From the NCBI GenBank assembly GCA_030690265.1, contig JAUYHA010000081.1, positions 59,097 through 123,096 of the forward strand: a DNA stretch of 64,000 nt, in the 5' to 3' direction. Every line of letters starts with the position of its first letter. Position 1 is the stretch's first letter. The notes under the pieces were generated by a model, which made no database searches, was not told the DNA's origin, and saw only the letters and a list, made by a program, of their open reading frames with translations. The translations under genes were made by a program, and so were the position numbers. The DNA comes from Dehalococcoidales bacterium. Its GTDB lineage: Bacteria > Chloroflexota > Dehalococcoidia > Dehalococcoidales > UBA2162. Of this stretch, positions 15,171 to 22,982 are shown piece after piece.

Positions 15171-16421
15171 TTAATGCAGCAAACCCCTCACCAACTCCAC
15201 TTCTCCCTGTTTGGTTGTTACCTCACCATCAAGTCTGGCTTCCTGCAGTCGCTGGAGGATTTCTTTCATTTTGGGACCGGGGAGAATGCCCATCTTTTGT
15301 AAGTCGTTGCCGGTGAGAGAGGGTTTAACATAGCGGAGCCTGGTGAGAAAGAGGTGAATGTGCTGTTTTGCTGTAGGAGAATCGCTGGCGAGATAGTTGG
15401 CATTAAGGGCTGATTGGGAGTAGCCGTGAAGGAACTGGTAAATACGGCTGGGGGCTAGAGACGGGTCAGCCAGCGAGCCAAGTCTGGCTTTGAGATGATA
15501 GCTATCTCTCAGGGTCTGGGCATAGGATTTGCCCAGACGGAAGCGGAAAATCAATTTTTCACTCTCTTCATCGCTTAACCGGTAAGCCAGCAGTGCCAGG
15601 TAGAGTTCCACCGGCGGTAAGTCCGGAGAGCTTGCTTCACGAGCCTCCCCGAATTTTTTGCTCAGCCAACCGTCGCCCTTCAGCGATGAGTGCAGTTTTG
15701 CCAGCACCCCCAGTTCTTCGGCGCGGCGTAGGACTTTCTCCGGTAATTTTTCCCTCAAGACGAGTTCTAGCTCGTTCCGCAGCCGGTCAACGCTGATGGT
15801 ATCCAGCATCCGGACATCCCTCTTGAGCAATCTCAATGTTTCCGGTTCCAGTTTGAAATCCAGTCGCTGCTCGTAGCGCAGAGCCCGCCAGATACGGGTG
15901 GCATCGTCAGTGAAGCTCTTTTCGTGCAGAATCCGTATCAGACCCCGTTCAAGGTCATTTATACCTCCATACAGGTCAATCAGCCTAACCCAGCGGTCCG
16001 GAGCAAGCTCAACTGCCATAGCATTGATGGTAAAATCACGACGGAAAAGGTCGGTCTCAATAGAAGCTGGTTTTACAGCCGGTAAGGCTCCGGGCCGGGC
16101 ATAGCTTTCCGAGCGTGCCGTAGCTACATCAACACTCCACCTGCTCCACTTAAGATTGGCAGTTTGAAAACGGCGGTGGATGGTTGTTTTCCCCCGGGTT
16201 GTCTCTGCCAGCCGTCCGGCCAGGCTGGCGGCGTCACCTTCCACCACCAGGTCGAGGTCGAGGTTGGTCCGCCCGAGGAGCAGGTCACGCACGACACCGC
16301 CGACGAGATACAGGCTTTGCCCCTGGCTGGCAGCTACCAGTCCTGCCTCCTGCATAAACTCGACCAGCTCAGCGGGCAGGTGCTTTTCTATTTTGCCGGA
16401 TAGATTAATCGCCTGAACCAT
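15171..16421 (-). CDS. CCA-type tRNA nucleotidyltransferase
   Basis: A complete 416-residue class II nucleotidyltransferase for tRNA 3'-end maturation. The head carries LVGGVVRDLLLGR (motif A), LDLDLVVEG with the catalytic DxD (about 55-60), DFTINAMAV (motif B) and DDATRIWRALRYEQRL (motif C/D) residues. The tail LPGPKMKEILQRLQEARLDGEV resembles that of the HD-containing paralogue at the left edge of the window. This one lacks the HD motif. One enzyme may add CC and the other A, or one may act in repair. Confidence 0.9.
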   Translation of the reverse strand: MVQAINLSGKIEKHLPAELVEFMQEAGLVAASQGQSLYLVGGVVRDLLLGRTNLDLDLVVEGDAASLAGRLAETTRGKTTIHRRFQTANLKWSRWSVDVATARSESYARPGALPAVKPASIETDLFRRDFTINAMAVELAPDRWVRLIDLYGGINDLERGLIRILHEKSFTDDATRIWRALRYEQRLDFKLEPETLRLLKRDVRMLDTISVDRLRNELELVLREKLPEKVLRRAEELGVLAKLHSSLKGDGWLSKKFGEAREASSPDLPPVELYLALLAYRLSDEESEKLIFRFRLGKSYAQTLRDSYHLKARLGSLADPSLAPSRIYQFLHGYSQSALNANYLASDSPTAKQHIHLFLTRLRYVKPSLTGNDLQKMGILPGPKMKEILQRLQEARLDGEVTTKQGEVELVRGLLH

Positions 16422-16830
16422 CTTTCTGCCTAATTCTCACCAAATTATAACACAGCTTTTCAGCTTATTCTCTGAAATTGTTTAGCAACACAATGTCATT
16501 CTTGGTCGTTCGCCTGTGGCTCCCCTGAAACAAGTTGGTCCGAAATAGAGGAACTGTCATTCCGGCCCCGTATCAGGTACGGGATAAACTCCAGCCGGAA
16601 TCTAGTCACCTCACCCCGCCTGTCATTCCGTGTCAAGCACGGAATGACAGGTTAGGAAATCAATGTTTTTATCCTCTATAGCGACAATCTGAAAAGCGGA
16701 AAGTTCTGGGGACATTACTAACGGGCCTCATTCTTTTTCTATTGACCCCGTGTTGCTCAATTGATAGGATAAACATTAGATAAGTCAACACATAAATCCG
16801 CTAATAGCAGTCAGACCGGAAGGAAACAGA
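16422..16830. repeat. Intergenic region with a dispersed palindromic repeat (copy 3, inverted) and a perfect 12-bp inverted repeat
   Basis: Bases 16541-16605 are the reverse complement of the repeat that flanks pyk at 49.08 and 50.70 kb (GATTCCGGCTGGAGTTTATC...GGAATGAC). Directly after it, TGTCATTCCGTG-tcaag-CACGGAATGACA (16621-16649) is a perfect 12-bp dyad. The remaining DNA up to the transporter contains GTGTTG...CAACAC (16750-16792) but no recognisable gene. Confidence 0.75.
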
Positions 16831-16885
16831 ACTGGAGAACACTCCGGAGCTTAAAAATACCACCAGACGCCTGGGTGAGGCACCG

Positions 16886-18229
16886 TTGGGAAGACTAATC
16901 CTCAGCTTGAGCCTGCCCGGTATGGCATCTATGATAACCCTGGCTCTTTACAATATAATTGATACCTTCTGGGTAGCACGACTCGGGCATGAAGCAATTG
17001 CGGCACTTACCATCATCCTGCCCTGGAACATACTGGTCATTGCCATCGGGGTAGGCAGCGGCATCGGCATCAGTGCCCTGACCTCACGGCGTTTTGGGGA
17101 AGGAAACATCGAAGCGACCAATCACGCCGCCGGTCAGGTTTTCCCGCTCTCCGGTTTGTTTGGCGGCATATTTCTAGCCAGCGCTGTTTTTCTCCCCCAT
17201 CCCATGCTGACTTTCTTCGGAGCTACCCAGGATATTATGGACTATGCTTCACAATACCTGAGAATCATCGGTTTCGGAGTTCCCTTTTTACTTCTCTCAA
17301 TAATGAATAATAACCTGCTGCGCGGCTCCGGTGATGCTCTCAGACCGATGATATTTATGATTGCCGGGGCCGTGGTGAACATTATCCTTGACCCTTTACT
17401 GATTTTCGGTATCGGTCCCTTTCCCGAGCTGGGGGTTCAGGGTGCGGCTCTGGCTACGGTAATTGCTCAGCTAATCAGTGCCGGGCTTAATTTTTCTTAT
17501 ATCATTGCCCGCAGGTCTGCTTACCGTATAGAACTGCACCACCTCAAGCCCGGTCTGTCGATACTGTTCGATATTTACCGGGTCGGCTTTCCTTCAATAA
17601 TAATGCAAATCACAGAAAGTGTAACTTTTATCCTGCTTAACAATGTTCTTTCAACATTTGGCTCATTAGCCATTGCCGCTGCCGGACTCGTCATACGGGT
17701 TGCTGACCTTGCCTTTATGCCTGCATTCGGCGTCTCTCAGGGGCTGTTGCCTATTGTGGGTTTCAATTTTGGAGCCCATCTCTGGAAACGGGTGTGGGTG
17801 GCGGTCAAGCTGGCTTCGGGTGGACTCGCCTTATTCATGGCTATTACTATGGTGGTACTGGAAATATTCGCCCCGGAAATTATTGGCATCTTCAGTGACG
17901 ACCCGGAACTGATAACTATTGCAGTGCCCGCCATGCGTATTGTGATGACAAGTCTGTTCCTCATTGGCCCAGCAATCTTGTTTGTAACCACCTTTCAGGG
18001 TTTATCCAAGGGGAAAGACGCTTTGATACTTTCCCAGACCCGCCAGCTTGTCTTCTTAGTTCCGTTACTCTTTCTGCTGCCCAGAATCTGGGGGGCCACT
18101 GGTATCTGGCTGTCTATACCTTTTTCAGATGCTCTTGGCTTTCTTGTTGCCGGGCTGTGGCTTTTCCGCGAGTATAAAATGCAGCAAAAAGCGGGCAACT
18201 GGTCTGATATACCTGCGAGAACATCATAA
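16886..18229 (+). CDS. MATE family multidrug/cation efflux transporter
   Basis: A 447-residue twelve-helix MATE antiporter. The first helix SLPGMASMITLALYNIIDTFWVARLG (spread over about 10-35) and the repeated second half (SLPSIIMQITESVTF-like near 235) are typical. TTG 16886 is the first normal start, but it cuts into the conserved N-terminal lead (RLGEAPLGRLIL). The frame is open back to 16808, where AAGGAAACAGAA sits upstream of CTG 16832; translation may begin there. Substrate unknown. It is likely transcribed alone. Confidence 0.92.
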   Translation: MGRLILSLSLPGMASMITLALYNIIDTFWVARLGHEAIAALTIILPWNILVIAIGVGSGIGISALTSRRFGEGNIEATNHAAGQVFPLSGLFGGIFLASAVFLPHPMLTFFGATQDIMDYASQYLRIIGFGVPFLLLSIMNNNLLRGSGDALRPMIFMIAGAVVNIILDPLLIFGIGPFPELGVQGAALATVIAQLISAGLNFSYIIARRSAYRIELHHLKPGLSILFDIYRVGFPSIIMQITESVTFILLNNVLSTFGSLAIAAAGLVIRVADLAFMPAFGVSQGLLPIVGFNFGAHLWKRVWVAVKLASGGLALFMAITMVVLEIFAPEIIGIFSDDPELITIAVPAMRIVMTSLFLIGPAILFVTTFQGLSKGKDALILSQTRQLVFLVPLLFLLPRIWGATGIWLSIPFSDALGFLVAGLWLFREYKMQQKAGNWSDIPARTS

Positions 18230-18247
18230 CTCTATTACATTCTGTCC

Positions 18248-18277
18248 TTGACATTTAGAAAAAACGGGCGATATAAT
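18248..18277 (+). promoter_or_regulatory. Strong sigma-70 promoter for the YHS gene
   Basis: TTGACA (18248-18253), an 18-base spacer and TATAAT (18272-18277). The transcript would start near 18285, at a short palindrome, about 95 bases before the YHS protein. Confidence 0.85.
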
Positions 18278-18286
18278 TATACTTGA

Positions 18287-18312
18287 TATGCCCTATAGGG
18301 GCAGGGGGTATT
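18287..18312 (+). promoter_or_regulatory. Operator-like dyad, possible CsoR/RcnR-type metal site
   Basis: TGCCC-TATAG-GGGCA (about 18289-18303) is a perfect 5-bp-arm dyad followed by a G-run and GGGGGTAT. It covers the expected transcription start of the YHS transcript. G/C-tract dyads of this kind bind CsoR/RcnR copper or nickel repressors, but no such regulator gene is in the window. Confidence 0.4.
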
Positions 18313-18380
18313 CAAGGAGTCCTGAAACGAAAAATACTGAGCAGCGAGATTTAGAATAGTACCAGGAAAGGAGATTGAAG

Positions 18381-18530
18381 ATGGCTAAAGACCCGATTTG
18401 CGGGATGGAGATAGACGAGAAGAAAGCCGCAGGCAAGTCCGAATACATGGGTAAGACCTACTATTTCTGTGCCCCCGGCTGCAAGAAAACCTTTGACGCC
18501 AACCCGGCCAAGTATGCCAAAAGCAGCTGA
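18381..18530 (+). CDS. YHS domain protein
   Basis: A 49-residue YHS-domain protein starting MAKDPICGMEID, with the characteristic pair CGM near residue 8 and YYFCAPGCKKTF near 28-39. YHS domains accompany copper-transporting ATPases and metal-handling proteins and are thought to bind metal through the Cys residues. AGGAAAGGAG precedes the ATG. It has its own promoter and ends in a CACCAGATG hairpin, so it is probably a short single-gene transcript. Confidence 0.93.
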   Translation: MAKDPICGMEIDEKKAAGKSEYMGKTYYFCAPGCKKTFDANPAKYAKSS

Positions 18531-18580
18531 CACCAGATGGCTGGACATATCAGTCACCAGATGTAGCCTGGCATCTGGTG
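18531..18580 (+). other. Hairpin with duplicated left arm after the YHS gene
   Basis: CACCAGATG (18555-18563) pairs perfectly with CATCTGGTG (18572-18580). A second copy of the left arm, CACCAGATG at 18531-18539, immediately follows the YHS stop and could pair alternatively. There is no T-tract, so it is more likely an RNA 3'-end stabiliser than an intrinsic terminator. Confidence 0.5.
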
Positions 18581-18731
18581 CTTACCTCCCCAGGGAGGGA
18601 GTAGTGACTCTGCTTCCTCCTTTGAGCATTAAGGCAAACTAGAGGAAGAAAAACAAAACGAAGATTCAGCGGAGGCAATTAAAATCACCACTTCCAGCCT
18701 CACACCAGAAATAAAGAGGCGCCGGCGCCGT

Positions 18732-19250
18732 ATGCTGCTCCAGCTACTTATCGTTGCCGTTTTAATGACTGCAATAGGAATTAGCTTCGGACTGAATGTC
18801 CTGGCACCACGGAACATTGAGGGCGTCCCGGAAGAGCTTGGCGGTATGAAACTGGCCAGCTTTACTGATGGTGAACAAGCGCTGGCACAGATTAGTCAAT
18901 TACATGGCACCAGTATAGAACTGGTCAATGCCTATATTGCCAGTTATTCTCATGATTTTAACCCCTATCACAATGATGATAGCCAGGTTACCGTTTGGGC
19001 AGGCAAGACTGGAAATAAAGATGAGGCTGTGAAACTCACGGAAAGAATGTCCGAGGCGATAAAAAGGGGTGACTCCCCTTTTAGCAATCTGCAGCAGCTA
19101 ACCCTTGACGGTCATGAGGTCTTCCAGGTTACAGGTCCGAGTGGAGAACATTTCTTTTATGTCTCCCCGAAAACGGACATGGTTATCTGGCTGACGATAA
19201 AAGCACCTACTGCCCGGTATATCCTGCAGGAGTCGTTCGAGAATTTTTGA
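18732..19250 (+). CDS. Uncharacterised membrane-anchored protein
   Basis: A protein of at least 172 residues with one N-terminal membrane helix (LLIVAVLMTAIGISFGLNVL, residues 5-24) and a soluble extracytoplasmic domain ending in YVSPKTDMVIWLTIKAP. No family recognised. ATG 18732 lacks a Shine-Dalgarno. The frame stays open upstream through a basic KRRRRR stretch, and GGAGG (18671-18675) stands eight bases before an in-frame ATC (18684), a plausible near-cognate start giving a cytosolic basic lead. The domain may bind or sense something outside the membrane. It starts a five-gene cluster. Confidence 0.7.
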   Translation: MLLQLLIVAVLMTAIGISFGLNVLAPRNIEGVPEELGGMKLASFTDGEQALAQISQLHGTSIELVNAYIASYSHDFNPYHNDDSQVTVWAGKTGNKDEAVKLTERMSEAIKRGDSPFSNLQQLTLDGHEVFQVTGPSGEHFFYVSPKTDMVIWLTIKAPTARYILQESFENF

Positions 19251-19260
19251 AAGGACACAG

Positions 19261-19734
19261 ATGAGCAAATTGGCTAAAGGTTCGTTACTGGTCATCAGTA
19301 TTTTTTTGCTGGCAGTCATATTCACCGGATGCTCTTCACGTCTTGCACCTTCAGGGAAAGAAGGAGTACCCTCATCCGGTCTTTCCACCAGGCCGACTAA
19401 CGGGCCGGTACAGACCAATAGCGAAGGAGCAGTAAGCATCGATGTTGAATGGGTCACGGCAGACGATGCCGTTCTGGTGTTTAACGTCGCCATGAACACC
19501 CACGTGGTAGACCTGGACAGTTATGACCTGGGGAAGCTGGCTTTACTGCGAGATGATGCTGGTAATGAATATTATCCCCTCTCCTGGGACTCTGCTCCCG
19601 GGGGGCACCATCGTGAGGGCAGGCTAACTTTTCCCGCCCCTGCTTCTCTCACTCAGGGTGGAGCCAGGTACATAGAAATAATGATTCGGGATGTAGCCGA
19701 CATTAAGGAAAGAGTTCTAAAATGGCAGCTATGA
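19261..19734 (+). CDS. Putative lipoprotein of unknown function
   Basis: A 157-residue protein with a classic lipoprotein signal: LLVISIFLLAVIFTGCSS, lipobox FTGC at about 21-24. The mature part has a beta-rich domain (VEWVTADDAVLVFNVAMNTH region, PLSWDSAPGGHHREGRLTFP near 113-132). The paired His residues (T-H near 80; GGHH near 122) could be metal ligands. Overlaps the next gene by 13 bases. No name can be given. Confidence 0.75.
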   Translation: MSKLAKGSLLVISIFLLAVIFTGCSSRLAPSGKEGVPSSGLSTRPTNGPVQTNSEGAVSIDVEWVTADDAVLVFNVAMNTHVVDLDSYDLGKLALLRDDAGNEYYPLSWDSAPGGHHREGRLTFPAPASLTQGGARYIEIMIRDVADIKERVLKWQL

Positions 19735-20258
19735 AAAGACACATCATAACCGGGACCAGTGCTGCTGTTCTGCTAATTATAGTTTATCTGGGCATCATTA
19801 CCCTGGCTCAGGACTGGAGCCACGCCTTACAGCAGACAGCCGACCTGTGGTACTGGGTGCTGGCTCTGGCTGGCGGGTTTGGAATTCAGGCCGGGCTATT
19901 TTCCTTCATCAGGCATAGTATCCGTAAGAGCCAGACAGCTACCACCGGGTCGGTAGCCGCCTCCGGCGGAGTCTCCGCCGGTTCAATGGCAGCCTGTTGT
20001 GCTCACCATCTGGCTGATGTCCTGCCCCTCCTGGGCCTGTCCGGGGTAGCCATCTTTTTGGTTCGCTACCAGCTTTTCTTCATCATCGCTGGAGTCCTGT
20101 CAAATATCGTCGGCATAACTATTATGTTGGAGACCATCCAGCGCCACGGTCTATCTGATAAACTGGGAGGCTGGAAATGGAACATGAATCTGGTTAAGAA
20201 GGGGGCAATGGTCTCAGCAGCGTTAGCCCTTGTTGCTGTGTTTTTCCTTACCTCCTGA
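19722..20258 (+). CDS. Uncharacterised polytopic membrane protein with CCAHHL motif
   Basis: A 178-residue protein with about five helices. Its hallmark is SAGSMAACCAHHLADVLP (about 86-103), a helix carrying two adjacent Cys and two His, reminiscent of metal- or thiol-handling membrane proteins such as mercury or copper permeases. No experimentally known family comes to mind. It lies between a lipoprotein and a CcmE-like protein, which would suit a role in metal or haem delivery across the membrane. This is inference from motif and neighbours. Confidence 0.7.
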   Translation: MAAMKRHIITGTSAAVLLIIVYLGIITLAQDWSHALQQTADLWYWVLALAGGFGIQAGLFSFIRHSIRKSQTATTGSVAASGGVSAGSMAACCAHHLADVLPLLGLSGVAIFLVRYQLFFIIAGVLSNIVGITIMLETIQRHGLSDKLGGWKWNMNLVKKGAMVSAALALVAVFFLTS

Positions 20259-20292
20259 TAACAAGAAATTTAAAAAACGGGGAAAGCTGAAA

Positions 20293-20682
20293 TTGAAAAA
20301 GAGGAGAAAATGGTTGCCAGCCTTAATGGTAGTACTGGCTGTGGGGCTGGGTTTTACTGCCTATTCGCTGTTTTTCCACAGCGGGGCTGATTCTCTTACC
20401 GTCACCGAGCTGAAGTCGCAGGCGGAATCCTTTTCTGACCGTCAGGTAAAGGTCGAAGGCAGAATAGTGCCGGGCTCGATTAGCTGGGATGAGAGAACAA
20501 AAGAGATAAGCTTTGCTCTTGCCGATGACAAAGGGAGCCTGACTGTAGTCTATGAAGGAGTTATTCCTGATAGTTTTAAACCGGGGACTGACCTGGTGGT
20601 GGAGGGCACATACAACTCCGATAATACCTTGCAAGCATCGAGCCTGGGCAGTCGCCGTTCTCTTTGCACCTTCTGCCACTAG
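20293..20682 (+). CDS. CcmE-like OB-fold protein ending in CxxCH
   Basis: From TTG 20293 (GGGGAAAG upstream) the product is 129 residues: a basic lead, one membrane helix (about 7-25), then a small OB-fold matching CcmE (VKVEGRIVPGSISWDER, ISFALADDKGSLTVVYEG, GTDLVVEGTYN). CcmE binds haem via a C-terminal His/Tyr motif, which is missing. Instead the protein ends CTFCH, a CxxCH sequence at the last five codons (20665-20679). No other Ccm gene is adjacent. The tail may result from a late frameshift. A longer frame to 20230 overlaps the upstream gene. Confidence 0.7.
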   Translation: MKKRRKWLPALMVVLAVGLGFTAYSLFFHSGADSLTVTELKSQAESFSDRQVKVEGRIVPGSISWDERTKEISFALADDKGSLTVVYEGVIPDSFKPGTDLVVEGTYNSDNTLQASSLGSRRSLCTFCH

Positions 20683-20709
20683 CCGAAATAAAAGGGGGGA
20701 ACCGGGACA

Positions 20710-21150
20710 ATGGCTGAGTTTTTGGAAAGCTATGCCATCTGGGCAATCTGGATAACCTTCGGGGTAGGCTTCTTGATTCTCCTGGTCACGACTCCCTGCC
20801 ACGCCATTTTTCTCCTGCCTTTCGTAGGGCTTCCCCTGTTCTGGCTGCTACCTCTTGGCTATGCCCTGCCCATTAATTCTGTCTTATGGCTGGCAACGCC
20901 TTTTCTCTACCGTATAATAATGCGAGCGATGAAGAAGCCAGTACAGGATGGATTCCAGAGCCTGGTCGGCACTCAGGCTGAGGTGGTATCCAGGCTGGAG
21001 ACAGGGCATCCCGCCGGATATTTAGTTCGTGCTCGAGGCGAACTCTGGAACGCCTATTCCAGCGGTACTTTAGAAACCGGGGAGATGGTGAACATAGTGG
21101 CAACAAAGGGAATCGGCCTGGTTGTTGAGCCGAAGCAGTCTCCCGGCTGA
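20710..21150 (+). CDS. NfeD-like membrane protein
   Basis: A 146-residue protein with two or three N-terminal helices (about 9-80) and a C-terminal OB-fold (LVGTQAEVVSRLETGHPAGYL, GELWNAYSSG, GEMVNIVATKGIGLVVEP), the layout of NfeD C-terminal-type proteins. NfeD partners stomatin-like proteins in membrane quality control, but no stomatin gene is adjacent. GGGGGGAA precedes the ATG. It may be cotranscribed with the upstream CcmE-like gene. Confidence 0.75.
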   Translation: MAEFLESYAIWAIWITFGVGFLILLVTTPCHAIFLLPFVGLPLFWLLPLGYALPINSVLWLATPFLYRIIMRAMKKPVQDGFQSLVGTQAEVVSRLETGHPAGYLVRARGELWNAYSSGTLETGEMVNIVATKGIGLVVEPKQSPG

Positions 21151-21151
21151 T

Positions 21152-21547
21152 TCAACCCGTTTCAGGTCTTTCCTCATTCAGGTTTTCTCGCAGGGTTTTT
21201 ATCCGCACAATATGAGTAGTAACGCCGATAGCAACAAAGAGGAGAATAAGCTGGACTACTATTTCACGAGTAATAAACAGCGCTGATATTAATATGACTG
21301 ACCATAGTATGGACAGCGTAATAATTTTTTGCTTTAATGACATTCCTCTCCCCAGTATGTAGTTCTTGATATAACCACCCAGCAACCTGTTATTAAGCAG
21401 CCAGTCGTACATCTTTTGTGAACTACGAATGTAACAGGCAGCAGCAAGCAATAGAAATGGAGTAGTAGGTAGAATTGGAACAAATATCCCCACTACACCA
21501 GTTGCCACTGAGAGAGTACCCAATATCAGAAACAGGGTCTTTTTCAA
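21152..21547 (-). CDS. DUF454 (YbaN-like) inner-membrane protein
   Basis: A 131-residue membrane protein with the DUF454 pattern: an N-terminal GTLSVATGVVGIFVPILPTTPF (about 10-31), then FLLLAAACYIRSSQKMYDWLL and a C-terminal pair of helices. YbaN-type proteins have no defined biochemical role. It converges with the NfeD-like gene. Confidence 0.9.
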   Translation of the reverse strand: MKKTLFLILGTLSVATGVVGIFVPILPTTPFLLLAAACYIRSSQKMYDWLLNNRLLGGYIKNYILGRGMSLKQKIITLSILWSVILISALFITREIVVQLILLFVAIGVTTHIVRIKTLRENLNEERPETG

Positions 21548-21734
21548 TAACTCTCCCCCATTCAGTCTTCTTCTACTCTATAACTTAATCCCGTACCATC
21601 CATCCCCACCCCATTTCTTTCCTTTGAATTATCACCTGGATTTCTTCTGTGAACTTTTGAAATTGCTCCAGATGGTAAATGCTATTAGACATTTTATCAA
21701 TTGTCAAAACTTACCGATAAAACAAATACCGACC

Positions 21735-21763
21735 TTGACTTACCAGGCACAATCGCTTAAACT
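21735..21763 (+). promoter_or_regulatory. Promoter for the FmdB-type gene
   Basis: TTGACT (21735-21740), a 17-base spacer and TAAACT (21758-21763), about 20 bases before the start at 21784. The short distance leaves a leader of about a dozen bases holding GAAGGAA. Confidence 0.6.
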
Positions 21764-21783
21764 GTTAAAAGAAAGAAGGAAAG

Positions 21784-22014
21784 ATGCCGATTTACGAGTA
21801 TGTCTGTCCAAAGTGCTCAAGCAGGTTTGAGCTATTGCGTTCTATGAGTCAGGCTAACGAGGACGCTCCCTGTCCTCAATGCCAGCAGAAGGCAAAACGA
21901 GTCCTATCTGTTTTTGCCGGCTTGGCCAGAAATGGGGATGGGCTCACTTCTTCCCTGGGTGGAGGCTCTTGCGGCGGCTGCAGCGCCACCGGCTGCGATA
22001 GCTGCTCTATCTAG
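21784..22014 (+). CDS. FmdB-type zinc ribbon protein
   Basis: A 76-residue regulatory-type zinc ribbon. The N-terminal MPIYEYVCPKCSSRFE and following CPQC form the four-Cys zinc site of the FmdB family. The C-terminus is Gly/Ser-rich and holds five more Cys (GGSCGGCSATGCDSC), a common feature. Such proteins are putative regulators of formamidase and related genes; most are of unknown target. Confidence 0.93.
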   Translation: MPIYEYVCPKCSSRFELLRSMSQANEDAPCPQCQQKAKRVLSVFAGLARNGDGLTSSLGGGSCGGCSATGCDSCSI

Positions 22015-22022
22015 CTGGTCTT

Positions 22023-22895
22023 TCAGGGTTTATCCAGAAGCCCGTATAAGCTTTCGTAAGACCTGCCAAAATCAGGGTCGTCCCTTTCCAGCCTGTCTTT
22101 CAGAGCCTTCATTTTCCTGATGAACTGCGCCTTATCTTGATTCTTTACTATCTCAGCCCAGCTTTTCGAGCTTTTCAGGAACAGCTCTTCGGCTTCCGCT
22201 ATTCCGGGTAGATTCATCTGCAGGGAAGCGTAAAGGCCGGCATCCTCGGTAACCACGCTCTCCGCCAGAGTCAGCAGTATCTTATAAGTCGGCCCGCCGA
22301 TGGCTTTCATCTCTTTTAAGTCGAAGTTAAGCAGGGTATCGGCGGCAGCGATTGCGATAAAATGGCAGAGACCGAGAATGACCGCCATCATTTCGTCGTG
22401 TTCCCGGGGAGTCATCAGGGTGACTTTGGCGCCCCGCTCTTCCAGGTATTTACTGATTTTTTCAGCCAGGGCCGTTTCCTTCTCGCCAGCCGGCGTCAGC
22501 ACGAAATTTTGATTACGGAGGCTTTTAGCTCCGGGCCCGAAAACGGGGTGAGTGCCCAGCACCACCCCTGTTTTAATATACTTATGCATTGTTTCTACCG
22601 GGAATACCTTGATGGAGGTAATGTCAATGACCATCTGCTCCGGGGTGAGGTGAGGGGCAAGCTCCTTCACCACCGCCTCAAAACTGTCAATGGGTACCGC
22701 TATCAGTACTACCTCAGCTCCCTGAACCGCCTCCACATTACTGGCAACCCGGACGCCAAGCTGCTCCCCTGCTGCCCGCAGCTTCTCTTCGTTCCGGCCG
22801 GTTATTACCACCTCCCTGCCTTCCTCCAGTAAGAACCGGGCAAACCAGCGTCCCATCTTGCCCGAGCCACCAATTATTGCTACTTTCATCCCCAC
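22023..22895 (-). CDS. tyrA: Prephenate dehydrogenase
   Basis: TyrA oxidatively decarboxylates prephenate to 4-hydroxyphenylpyruvate, the tyrosine branch. The 290-residue protein starts with a dinucleotide fold IIGGSGKMGRWFARFL (about 7-22), followed by the SIKVFPVE and GTHPVFGPGAKSL substrate loops (about 93-130). It lacks an ACT or chorismate mutase domain, so feedback control would lie elsewhere (the ACT of PheA controls the other branch). It is the last gene of the minus-strand aromatic cluster, 87 bases after the DsbA-fold gene. Confidence 0.93.
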   Translation of the reverse strand: MGMKVAIIGGSGKMGRWFARFLLEEGREVVITGRNEEKLRAAGEQLGVRVASNVEAVQGAEVVLIAVPIDSFEAVVKELAPHLTPEQMVIDITSIKVFPVETMHKYIKTGVVLGTHPVFGPGAKSLRNQNFVLTPAGEKETALAEKISKYLEERGAKVTLMTPREHDEMMAVILGLCHFIAIAAADTLLNFDLKEMKAIGGPTYKILLTLAESVVTEDAGLYASLQMNLPGIAEAEELFLKSSKSWAEIVKNQDKAQFIRKMKALKDRLERDDPDFGRSYESLYGLLDKP

Positions 22896-22982
22896 CTCAG
22901 TCTGGCACTATTTTACCCCCATCTGCCGATTTTTAGCAATAAACCCGGTTTCAGGATTGGAACTCAGGGGCTGGTGCCAGGA

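Noticed and set aside
20552..20755. Overlapping ORF in another frame across the CcmE-like tail
   Set aside because: Its Trp/Ala-rich product has no family resemblance and no ribosome site; treated only as evidence for a possible frameshift at the tail.
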